Below are positions 1-5,854 of a DNA stretch of 7,304 bases, piece by piece. The stretch lies in NCBI GenBank assembly GCA_002366595.1, contig DFBK01000033.1:246-7549 (forward strand), given 5' to 3'. Position numbers and translations under genes: made by a program. Below the pieces are notes generated by a model. It saw nothing but the letters and a program-made list of their open reading frames with translations. It was not told the origin of the DNA and did no database searches. This DNA is from Anaerolineales bacterium UBA3082 (GTDB lineage: Bacteria > Chloroflexota > Anaerolineae > UBA7937). Within the stretch, counting starts at the first letter, position 1. Each line of letters starts with the position of its first letter.

Positions 1-1102
1 CCCCCAGTTGTAACATGTCTCCCAAGATAGCGACCCTATCCCCTCCCTCCGTCTGGGCTAAGAGGTCGAGGGCCGCAAGGGTCGAGGTCGGGTTGGCGCT
101 GTAACTGTCGTCCAAGAGCAGAGTGCCGTTTATCCCCTCCAAAGGCTTTAAGCGCCCCTCAAGGGGCTTAAGTTCCTCCAGGCTTTGAGCGGCCTCCTGC
201 AGAGAGAGGCCGTAGAGAGTTCCCACCCCTATAGCAGCAAGAGCGGTGTAGACGCTATGACTGCCCAGAAGAGCGAGCCGGACTTCGGCATCCTCGTCTT
301 GATAGCGGACGAGAAATCGTACGCCTTTCCCAGCGGCGGCGATCTGGTAGGCGTAGAGATCAGCCTTGGGGTCCGTCCCGAAGGTGAGCACCCGGGCTTT
401 GGTTCTTGTGGCCATGACTCGAACCCGAGGGTCATCGAAGTTGAGGAGAGCGTAACCCTCCTGAGGCAAGGCTTCTATCAGTCTCCCCTTCTCCCGAGCT
501 ATATTCTCCAGGCTGCCCAGATACTCCAGATGAGCGGCGTTCACACTCATCACCACCCCTATGCGGGGCGAGGTCATCTGGGCCAACTCCGCGATCTCGT
601 TGAAACTATCGCAGGCCATCTCCAAGACCGCGATCTTGTGCTCCGGGCGAAGCCTTCCCAAAGCGATGGGCAACCCATATCGCCCGTTATAGTTGGCGTG
701 GTTCCTGAAGACGGGAAACCTCTTTTCTAGGACCTTAGCGATAGCCTCCTTGGCGCTGGTCTTCCCCGTGCTCCCCGTCACCCCGATAACCTCAGGGGCG
801 TATTTTTTGATTATATATTCGCCCCAATGGCGAAGGGCTTGTTGGGTATCGGGCACCACCACACAGGTCACATGGTGAGGAGTGAGGTCTATCTCCCGCT
901 CGCAGAGCACCCCCGCCGCTCCATCGCGACAAGCCTCAGCGATATAATCGTGGCCGTCGCCTTTCTCCGTCTTCACCGCCAAGAAGAGTTCTCTAGGCTG
1001 AAGGATGCGGGAGTCGAAGCAAAAATCGCTGAACTCCTGAGCGAAGATGGGGCCATAGATCCGACCCCCAGTGGCCCCGAGGATATCGGACAGGTAGATC
1101 AT
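1..1102 (-). CDS. murF: UDP-N-acetylmuramoyl-tripeptide--D-alanyl-D-alanine ligase (MurF), 3' end outside window
   Basis: Cytoplasmic ATP-dependent Mur ligase that joins the D-Ala-D-Ala dipeptide to UDP-MurNAc-tripeptide, the last cytoplasmic peptide-addition step of peptidoglycan synthesis. The frame is open from ATG 1100-1102 to the left edge: 367 codons of a family usually near 450, so roughly the last 80 residues are missing. Visible: the N-domain FDSR motif (residues 29-32), P-loop GVTGSTGKTSAKE (107-119), the NHANYNGRYGLP segment (134-145), NAAHLEYLGSLENIAREKG (188-206), LLGSHSVYTALAA (278-290), the LEGRL turn (314-318), DDSYSANPTS (331-340) and ILGDMLQLG (359-367), the last two close to the MurF consensus. 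The usual E-x-G stretch of the central domain reads LEMACDSFNEI, a variant. An AGAGG site at 1112-1116 overlaps the upstream gene's stop, so translation is probably coupled to it. Family call is firm; the start is well supported. Confidence 0.93.
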   Translation of the reverse strand, partial: MIYLSDILGATGGRIYGPIFAQEFSDFCFDSRILQPRELFLAVKTEKGDGHDYIAEACRDGAAGVLCEREIDLTPHHVTCVVVPDTQQALRHWGEYIIKKYAPEVIGVTGSTGKTSAKEAIAKVLEKRFPVFRNHANYNGRYGLPIALGRLRPEHKIAVLEMACDSFNEIAELAQMTSPRIGVVMSVNAAHLEYLGSLENIAREKGRLIEALPQEGYALLNFDDPRVRVMATRTKARVLTFGTDPKADLYAYQIAAAGKGVRFLVRYQDEDAEVRLALLGSHSVYTALAAIGVGTLYGLSLQEAAQSLEELKPLEGRLKPLEGINGTLLLDDSYSANPTSTLAALDLLAQTEGGDRVAILGDMLQLG

Positions 1103-1115
1103 GAAAAACAGCCTC

Positions 1116-1304
1116 TCAAGAGCCTTTTCGGTAGAGAAGCCCGCCCATTATGGCTGCCACCGCTCCCGCCAGAGTGCCCCCCATCTGCTGGTAGCCGAAC
1201 CCCGGGTCAAGCCCCAACCCTATCACATCCGCGCTCAGCGATATGAGAAGAAGGACGATGCCCCCTACGAGGAGAAACAAACCTATGAGCCTGGTGGTAC
1301 TCAT
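1116..1304 (-). CDS. Small two-helix membrane protein upstream of murF
   Basis: A 62-residue protein of unknown function. Residues 5-29 and 41-57 are hydrophobic and Gly-rich, giving two transmembrane helices joined by a short polar loop (DPGFGYQQ, 33-40). The C-terminus is basic (YRKGS). Start ATG 1302-1304 is supported by a near-ideal AGGAGGG at 1310-1316, five bases upstream, and by an extended -10 promoter just beyond it. Its stop lies 13 bases before the murF start, and the murF ribosome site overlaps that stop, so the two are almost certainly co-transcribed. Similar tiny Gly-rich proteins occur in Chloroflexota as I recall, but I know no assigned role. Possibly it tethers or regulates envelope synthesis; this rests on position alone. 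Confidence 0.75.
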   Translation of the reverse strand: MSTTRLIGLFLLVGGIVLLLISLSADVIGLGLDPGFGYQQMGGTLAGAVAAIMGGLLYRKGS

Positions 1305-1331
1305 ACTATCCCTCCTAATGCTGATATAAAC

Positions 1332-1360
1332 ATTCTAACACCCTCGCCACCATGGCGCAA
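1332..1360 (-). promoter_or_regulatory. Predicted sigma-70-like promoter for the small membrane protein and murF
   Basis: Read on the minus strand: -35 TTGCGC (1355-1360), a 17-base spacer, then TGT-TAGAAT with the -10 at 1332-1337, an extended -10. It predicts a transcript start near 1325 and a leader of about 20 bases containing the AGGAGGG site. The -35 matches consensus only at TTG; the -10 matches at five of six. Confidence 0.55.
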
Positions 1361-1362
1361 CC

Positions 1363-1391
1363 TTGCTTATCGAGAGCATAATTGCTAGAAT
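1363..1391 (+). promoter_or_regulatory. Predicted sigma-70-like promoter for the two-ligase operon
   Basis: -35 TTGCTT (1363-1368), a 17-base spacer, then -10 TAGAAT (1386-1391). The transcript would start near 1398, leaving a leader of roughly 23 bases before the first ATG. It lies back to back with the minus-strand promoter: the two -35 boxes are separated by only two bases (1361-1362). Confidence 0.5.
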
Positions 1392-1420
1392 TGAGTAGAG
1401 TTGAGGGTTAAGAGGGTACT

Positions 1421-2464
1421 ATGATGCGGGTGGGAGTGCTATTTGGAGGAGCCTCCTCAGAACGAGAGGCCTCGCTGGCTAGCGGGCGACAAGTTTGCTT
1501 TCAACTGAACCCCCAGAAGTACAGTTATCTTCCCATCTTCGTGGACCCAGATAATAGGTTCTGGGAACTTCCCAAGAAACTCATCGTGCAGAACACCACC
1601 TCCGACATCATCGCCCGACTGGAGAAGGAAGCGAAACGGATCGCCTACGAAGAACTCAAAAGCCTCATCGATTTCGCCTTCCTCGCCCTCCATGGCAAAT
1701 ATGGCGATGACGGCTGCATCCAAGGTCTGCTCGAACTTTTGGGGATACCCTATACCGGCTCCGGGGTGCTGGCCTCAGCCCTCTGCATGGATAAGCCCAT
1801 GGCTCACCGGGTGCTTAAAGCCTCCCAGTTAGAAGTGGCCCAGGAGATGGTGGTCAAAGACACCGATTGGGAGCGAGACCCGCGAAGAACGCAAGCCAAG
1901 ATCATCGAGGAAGTCGGTCTCCCCTGCGTGGTCAAACCCAGCCGCGAAGGCTCAAGCATCGGCGTATCGGTGGTGCAGGAGGAGGAAGATATCGGTCGGG
2001 CTCTGGAGGTAGCCTTCGAGTGGGACAACTCGGCCCTCATAGAGGAGAAACTGGATGGCCTGGAGTTCTCTTGCATCGTCTTAGGGAATGAGGAACTTTG
2101 GCCTATGCCTCCCACGGAGACGGTGGCTACCCATGAGTATCTAACCTATGACGACAAATATATGCCCGGCCGCTCTCAGAAGATCACCCCGGCCCGGGTA
2201 TCGGAGGAGACGATCAAGGTCATACAAGAAGAGGTGATGAAAGCCTATAAGGTCTTAGGCTTCAAGAACTACGGCCGCCTGGATGGCTTTCTCCTAGAGG
2301 ACGGGCGGATACTCCTCACCGACCCCAACACCTCTTCCGGCATGGCCCCTTCTTCCTTCATGTTTCACCAGGCGGCGGAGATAGGGCTGAACGCTACCAT
2401 GCTCTTTGATAGGATAATCGAGTTGGCCCTGGACGCCCATAGGAACAAGCGGGGTCCGCTGTAG
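1421..2464 (+). CDS. D-alanine--D-alanine ligase family protein, Y-type (ATP-grasp), first paralogue
   Basis: Ddl-family ATP-grasp ligase of 347 residues, expected to join D-alanine to a second D-amino acid in the cytoplasm. Seen: LFGGASSEREASL (7-19) with Glu14 (DdlB Glu15), HGKYGDDG (91-98), LLELLGIPYTGSG (103-115), CVVKPSREGSSIGVS (169-183) with Ser178 (DdlB Ser150), omega-loop YDDKY (243-247) with Lys246-Tyr247 (DdlB Lys215-Tyr216), and Arg286 (DdlB Arg255). The triad for D-Ala-D-Ala synthesis is intact. Odd: the magnesium motif, usually E-x-N-T-x-P-G-M, is DPNTSSGM (301-308), with Asp for Glu270 and Ser for Pro275. I recall related DPNT-type Ddl homologues in other phyla, so this may be a subfamily rather than decay. 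Two ATGs are adjacent: AGAGGG (1411-1416) lies 4 bases from the first and 7 from the second (1424), which may be the true start. First gene of a three-gene operon, divergent from murF. Confidence 0.9.
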   Translation: MMRVGVLFGGASSEREASLASGRQVCFQLNPQKYSYLPIFVDPDNRFWELPKKLIVQNTTSDIIARLEKEAKRIAYEELKSLIDFAFLALHGKYGDDGCIQGLLELLGIPYTGSGVLASALCMDKPMAHRVLKASQLEVAQEMVVKDTDWERDPRRTQAKIIEEVGLPCVVKPSREGSSIGVSVVQEEEDIGRALEVAFEWDNSALIEEKLDGLEFSCIVLGNEELWPMPPTETVATHEYLTYDDKYMPGRSQKITPARVSEETIKVIQEEVMKAYKVLGFKNYGRLDGFLLEDGRILLTDPNTSSGMAPSSFMFHQAAEIGLNATMLFDRIIELALDAHRNKRGPL

Positions 2465-2492
2465 AAGCATCTAACCGAAGCGAGAGCAGGAG

Positions 2493-3056
2493 ATGGACCA
2501 AATTGTGATCTCTTCCACCGATTTCTGGGTTAATTCCCTAATTTGGGGGGTGCTTGACCTTGGGTTGCTGGCGCTCCTGGTCAAGATCTTCAAACCTTCC
2601 TCCTTCTGGGGAGCCCTGAAGCCCATCGCCATCGTCTCGATAACCCTTTGGAGCTGCTTCGCTACAGCCCTTTACTGGGGGTTCTGGGATATCTTCTACG
2701 CACAATTTCTCCCCGATTGGGCCCGTTGGGGTGCCCCCTTCAGTGGCTTCGTCCCTTACTTGCCTCTAGCCTTGCTCTTCTATCTACTGTCCAACAAACT
2801 TCCCGGCAATCCGATCCTCTGGTTTTGTTTACTCGGTGGCCTAGAGGGCGTAGCAGAGCACGTCCTGGGCATCTATGGCCTCCACATCTTGGAGAAAGTG
2901 CCCCTGCTCAACGGGATCGAGCCCCTACCCATCATGGTCTTCTCCTTCTTTGAATACACCCTCTACTGGGGGTTGCTCCTCCTGTTGGCCTGGGGGATAG
3001 TGAAAGTTCTGACTTTCAATAGAAAACGACGGTTCTCTGTGGGGAGAGGAAGTTGA
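2493..3056 (+). CDS. Five-helix integral membrane protein of unknown family
   Basis: A 187-residue very hydrophobic protein that I do not recognise. Likely membrane segments: 14-33, 43-65, 86-102, 107-125 and 146-172, followed by a basic tail (NRKRRFSVGRGS), which suits a cytoplasmic C-terminus. Polar residues sit within or beside the helices: Asp22, Asp66, Glu118, Glu122-His123 and Glu154, the Glu/His set reading E-x3-EH. There is no signal peptide with a cleavage site and no known catalytic motif. It sits 28 bases after the first ligase, and its stop is one base before the start of the second ligase, so it belongs to that operon. The start is uncertain: AGGAG (2488-2492) touches ATG 2493, which is too close. 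GAGAG (2482-2486) could serve this ATG, or translation may begin at in-frame GTG 2505. A membrane partner or transporter for the ligases is possible but unproven. Confidence 0.8.
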   Translation: MDQIVISSTDFWVNSLIWGVLDLGLLALLVKIFKPSSFWGALKPIAIVSITLWSCFATALYWGFWDIFYAQFLPDWARWGAPFSGFVPYLPLALLFYLLSNKLPGNPILWFCLLGGLEGVAEHVLGIYGLHILEKVPLLNGIEPLPIMVFSFFEYTLYWGLLLLLAWGIVKVLTFNRKRRFSVGRGS

Positions 3057-3057
3057 T

Positions 3058-4122
3058 ATGCCAAAAGACGAAGTAACTCTCCTCCGCGTAGGCGTCATCA
3101 TGGCCGGCATGTCCAGTGAACGAGAGATCTCCCTGGAGAGCGGCCGCAATATATACAACAACCTGGACCTCTCTAAATATGAGGGCGTTCCCATCTTCCT
3201 GGACCGCAAGGGGCGACTTTGGGAGATGACCCTGCCCCTTTTAGTCCAGAACACCACCGCCGATATCGAGTCCAGATTAGAAAAAGAAGCCACCCGCATC
3301 CCCTACGAGAAGTTAAAGGAAGTGGTGGACTTCATCTACATTGGACTGCACGGCAAATATGGGGAGGATGGCTGCCTCCAAGGCCTCCTGGAACTTCTGG
3401 GGATCCCCTATACCGGCTCTGGCATCCTGGCCTCGGCTATGGGGATGGACAAACATATGACCCGTCGCCTCCTCGCCGCCGCGGGTATCCGAGTGCCGAG
3501 ATACCTGCCCATCTCCGAGAAAGCGTGGCAAGAGCAAAGAGAGGAGATGGAGAAGAAGATCGAGGAGACCCTGGGCTACCCCTGCGTGGTGAAGCCCACG
3601 AGAGAGGGGTGCAGCACCGGTCTCTCCGTGGTACGCGAAGCGGAAGGGTTAGCCCCGGCCATGGAAAGAGCCTTTCAGTGGGACACCGCCTGCCTAGTGG
3701 AGGAGTTACTGAGGGGCACGGAGATCACCTGCGGAGTGATAGGCAGCGAAAACCCGGTTGTCTTTCTCCCCACTGAGACGCCCCCCCGCGGCGATTTCCT
3801 CACCGTGGAGGAGAAGTTCCTGCCCGGCGAGGGAGAGAATATCACCCCCGCTCGCATCCCCCAGGAGATGATAGAGAAAGTACAGAAGGTAATGCTCGAG
3901 GCCTATAAAGCCTTGGGGACAAAGGTCTATGCCCGCCTCGATGGCTTCATCGTCGATGGGGAGGTGATAATCACCGAGACTAATACCCTCCCCGGCATGA
4001 CCCCTTCCACCTGTATCTTCCACCAGGCCGCCGAAGAGGGGATGAGTCCCATGGACCTAGTCACCAGAGTGATCAAGTTATCCTTGGAAGCCCATAGCCG
4101 AAAGAAAGGGCCGCTCGCCTGA
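3058..4122 (+). CDS. D-alanine--D-alanine ligase family protein, F-type omega loop (possible D-Ala-D-Lac/X ligase), second paralogue
   Basis: ATP-grasp ligase of 354 residues, a close paralogue of the first ligase and alignable almost without gaps. Seen: SSEREISL (19-26, Glu21), HGKYGEDG (98-105), CVVKPTREGCSTGLS (176-190), omega-loop VEEKF (250-254), Arg293-Leu-Asp295, and magnesium motif ETNTLPGM (307-314), which is intact. Compared with E. coli DdlB, Tyr216 is Phe254, Ser150 is Cys185, Ser281 is Thr318 and Leu282 is Cys319. Phe at the Tyr216 position is known from the Leuconostoc D-Ala-D-Lac ligase, and Tyr216Phe in DdlB gives depsipeptide activity. I infer a ligase with altered second-substrate choice. 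The N-terminal motif is MAGMSSERE rather than the usual GG. GGAGAGGA (3043-3050) is well spaced from ATG 3058, and the preceding stop is one base away, suggesting translational coupling. Family is firm; substrate is not. Confidence 0.88.
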   Translation: MPKDEVTLLRVGVIMAGMSSEREISLESGRNIYNNLDLSKYEGVPIFLDRKGRLWEMTLPLLVQNTTADIESRLEKEATRIPYEKLKEVVDFIYIGLHGKYGEDGCLQGLLELLGIPYTGSGILASAMGMDKHMTRRLLAAAGIRVPRYLPISEKAWQEQREEMEKKIEETLGYPCVVKPTREGCSTGLSVVREAEGLAPAMERAFQWDTACLVEELLRGTEITCGVIGSENPVVFLPTETPPRGDFLTVEEKFLPGEGENITPARIPQEMIEKVQKVMLEAYKALGTKVYARLDGFIVDGEVIITETNTLPGMTPSTCIFHQAAEEGMSPMDLVTRVIKLSLEAHSRKKGPLA

Positions 4123-4185
4123 AAGAGAATGGCCGCGGACGGGGGTTTTCTTCGCCTAATCGTAATTTGACGAAGAAACACGGGC
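4123..4185. other. Convergent intergenic gap with weak hairpins
   Basis: This 63-bp gap lies between the convergent ends of the ligase operon and the lipoprotein gene. It contains an 8-bp inverted repeat, TTTCTTCG (4147-4154) and CGAAGAAA (4171-4178), with a 16-base loop and no clear T-tract. On the plus strand a weak interrupted stem near the operon's stop (CCGC 4111-4114 with GCGG 4135-4138) is followed by GGGGGTTTTCTT. One of these may end transcription, but neither is a convincing intrinsic terminator. Confidence 0.3.
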
Positions 4186-5706
4186 TCAGGTGGAAGGTGA
4201 TGGGATGGCCAAGAGGCACGGCTTGCTATAGAGCAATAGGAGATCTCCTCTTGGCTCATAACCCCCATAGTGGAATTCACCGAGGCCGGGAAAAGGCGTG
4301 ATTTCGGAAGCGGTCGGTGTAGTGGGGGACACGAGAAGCGTAATGTCGCAAGGAAGTGGAAGCGTTGTGACTTGTTCGCCTGTTTCCGGGTCGAGGAAGA
4401 CCAAGGTATCACCCCCCCATGTTGAATAGAAGAACGTGCCGCGGAAATTGCTGGGGCTAACGCAACCGTAGGTTTCCGGTTGGCGTCGCCACTTTCTTTC
4501 ACCAGATGCGAAGTCAATGCCAAACAGGAAGCAAGGCCCAGTGAACGGACATTGCCATGCTAGAAGAGTACCTCCCTCAGAAACCCCAGCCACTCCGTCG
4601 AGGACAAGATCATCGTTCTCCCATCGGATGTTGCCTGTGCTGGGGTCTACTGCCCACGTAAAGCCAGACACATCGTCGCTGAGTATGGCGGTCCCTTGGA
4701 CCTCGCCCAGGAAGCCTCCGCCATACTCGGCGACGTACCAAGACCAACGCTCTTCTCCTGTTTGTCTGTCAAATACTCGAACCTCTGATCCAGTGAGGTG
4801 GCGGACTTTTGCATAAACAGCGGAAGGGGAAACCTCGCGGATTTCACCCAGGTATTCTGCAGCACTCTCCCACAGTTTGGTACCCGAGTTGATATCGAAT
4901 GCCATTATAGCGCCGGTAGAGGTGACAAACAAAGCATCGTCCGCAATTGCTCCATGTCCGCTGCTGAACACCTCCCATATCGCCGCTCCTGTCGCGGGAT
5001 CAATGCCTGCGACAGTACCACTCGTCAGGGTGGACTCAGTATCTCTCATAAGCAACACCCGATCTGTCCTTGTTAGGAATGTCGGCCAAGGAAGCTCCCA
5101 GACGACAGATCCGTCTCCCTTATTCATCGCGACAAAAAGGTCTGAGAATGAAAGAAACAGTCTGTCAGCATCTTGGAATAGTTTCTCTTTCTCCACGTCA
5201 TAGCCAATCCGGAGTGGGCACCCGAGTTCGGGATGCACTATAACCTTCCACTTTTCGCGACCACTATGGCTGTCCAGAGCATAGTAGCGACCATCGGCAC
5301 GGCATACGTACACAGCGTCGGGGTCGGCAGACAAGAGCATTCCGGTCGTCTCCCATTGCTGTTCCCACTGCCAGAGCTCTTGCCCGGTAGCAATATCAAA
5401 GCAATGGACCACTACTCCACCGCTGACATTGTCGATAGTGAAAACCTTGTCTTCACCAATGAGAAAATTACCTTGGATAGTCCAAATGATACTTGGTTGC
5501 ATCTGCACCGGCATTGGTGCGGTCGTGGCTTGGCCCGTCGGCGTGGGATAGGGCTCCTGAGTCGGCAACATGACTTCCTCTTCCCGTTCCAGGGCCTCAA
5601 TTGTTGCTTCTAGAGCGGCTATTCTCTCCGATTCACTAGGAGCACATGCCGTAACCACAGCAACCACTACCACGAGCAACAGAAACGTCAAAACAGTATG
5701 TCGCAT
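4186..5706 (-). CDS. PQQ/BamB-like beta-propeller lipoprotein
   Basis: Predicted 506-residue surface lipoprotein. Residues 1-20 form a signal peptide (MRH, then a Leu/Val-rich core) ending in lipobox VTA-Cys21. Then come a short acidic coiled coil (about 24-45, IAALEATIEALEREEE) and a Pro/Thr-rich linker (48-66). The body has about nine copies of the PQQ-type repeat D-x-x-(T/S)G-x3-W, for example DIATGQELW (104-112), DSHSGREKW, DPATGAAIW (236-244), DINSGTKLW, DRQTGEERW, DPSTGNIRW and DPETGEQV (439-446). This matches the COG1520 propeller fold, usually eight-bladed, a binding scaffold rather than an enzyme. The ATG at 5704-5706 is chosen over a longer in-frame start at 5784 because AAGGAGGGG (5710-5718) precedes it, the lipoprotein signal starts there, and the 5784 codon falls in the likely -35 box. 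By eye its base composition is less G+C-rich than its neighbours, and it has no evident link to them. Role unknown. Confidence 0.85.
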   Translation of the reverse strand: MRHTVLTFLLLVVVVAVVTACAPSESERIAALEATIEALEREEEVMLPTQEPYPTPTGQATTAPMPVQMQPSIIWTIQGNFLIGEDKVFTIDNVSGGVVVHCFDIATGQELWQWEQQWETTGMLLSADPDAVYVCRADGRYYALDSHSGREKWKVIVHPELGCPLRIGYDVEKEKLFQDADRLFLSFSDLFVAMNKGDGSVVWELPWPTFLTRTDRVLLMRDTESTLTSGTVAGIDPATGAAIWEVFSSGHGAIADDALFVTSTGAIMAFDINSGTKLWESAAEYLGEIREVSPSAVYAKVRHLTGSEVRVFDRQTGEERWSWYVAEYGGGFLGEVQGTAILSDDVSGFTWAVDPSTGNIRWENDDLVLDGVAGVSEGGTLLAWQCPFTGPCFLFGIDFASGERKWRRQPETYGCVSPSNFRGTFFYSTWGGDTLVFLDPETGEQVTTLPLPCDITLLVSPTTPTASEITPFPGLGEFHYGGYEPRGDLLLLYSKPCLLAIPSPST

Positions 5707-5755
5707 GATCCCCTCCTTCATACACTTGAGGATGGTTGCAACATCGTTATCCGTT

Positions 5756-5784
5756 ATTGTAGCACCGAACCGTCGGATGTGCAA
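5756..5784 (-). promoter_or_regulatory. Predicted sigma-70-like promoter for the propeller lipoprotein
   Basis: On the minus strand: -35 TTGCAC (5779-5784), a 17-base spacer, then TGC-TACAAT with the -10 at 5756-5761, an extended -10. The predicted start near 5749 gives a leader of about 43 bases to the ATG at 5706. The architecture matches the two promoters at 1332-1391. Confidence 0.5.
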
Positions 5785-5813
5785 AGGCGCCGGCCTAAGA
5801 ACAGCCCGTCATG

Positions 5814-5832
5814 TCCCCTTGAGACAAGGGGA
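5814..5832. terminator. Perfect 8-bp hairpin with triloop downstream of rph
   Basis: TCCCCTTG (5814-5821), loop AGA, CAAGGGGA (5825-5832). It lies 22 bases past the rph stop on the minus strand and upstream of the lipoprotein promoter. Position and stability suit a transcription terminator for rph or protection of its mRNA end. No T-tract follows on either strand, so it is not a classical intrinsic terminator. Confidence 0.4.
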
Positions 5833-5854
5833 GGTTGGCCGCCAGAGGTTGTTC

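Noticed and set aside
185..730. Plus-strand open frame of 181 codons
   Set aside because: It lies wholly antisense to murF, whose minus-strand frame shows clear Mur ligase motifs. No ribosome site or family features.
827..1388. Plus-strand open frames across 827-1246 and 1101-1388
   Set aside because: Antisense to the murF start, the small membrane gene and the promoter region; their protein sequences look random.
1421..4122. A vancomycin-resistance (VanHAX-type) cassette
   Set aside because: No VanH dehydrogenase, VanX dipeptidase or VanRS regulators are present, and the ligase omega loops match Ddl length rather than VanA/B.
4147..4178. Inverted repeat as a strong bidirectional terminator
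   Set aside because: Only 8 pairs, a 16-base loop and no T-tract; kept only as a weak element of the convergent gap.
3927..4523. Minus-strand frame of 198 codons
   Set aside because: Runs antisense into the end of the second ligase and overlaps the lipoprotein gene in another frame; no supporting motif.
5707..5784. Longer N-terminus for the propeller lipoprotein (ATG at 5784)
   Set aside because: The extra 26 residues precede a complete lipoprotein signal, lack a ribosome site, and overlap the predicted -35 and -10 boxes.
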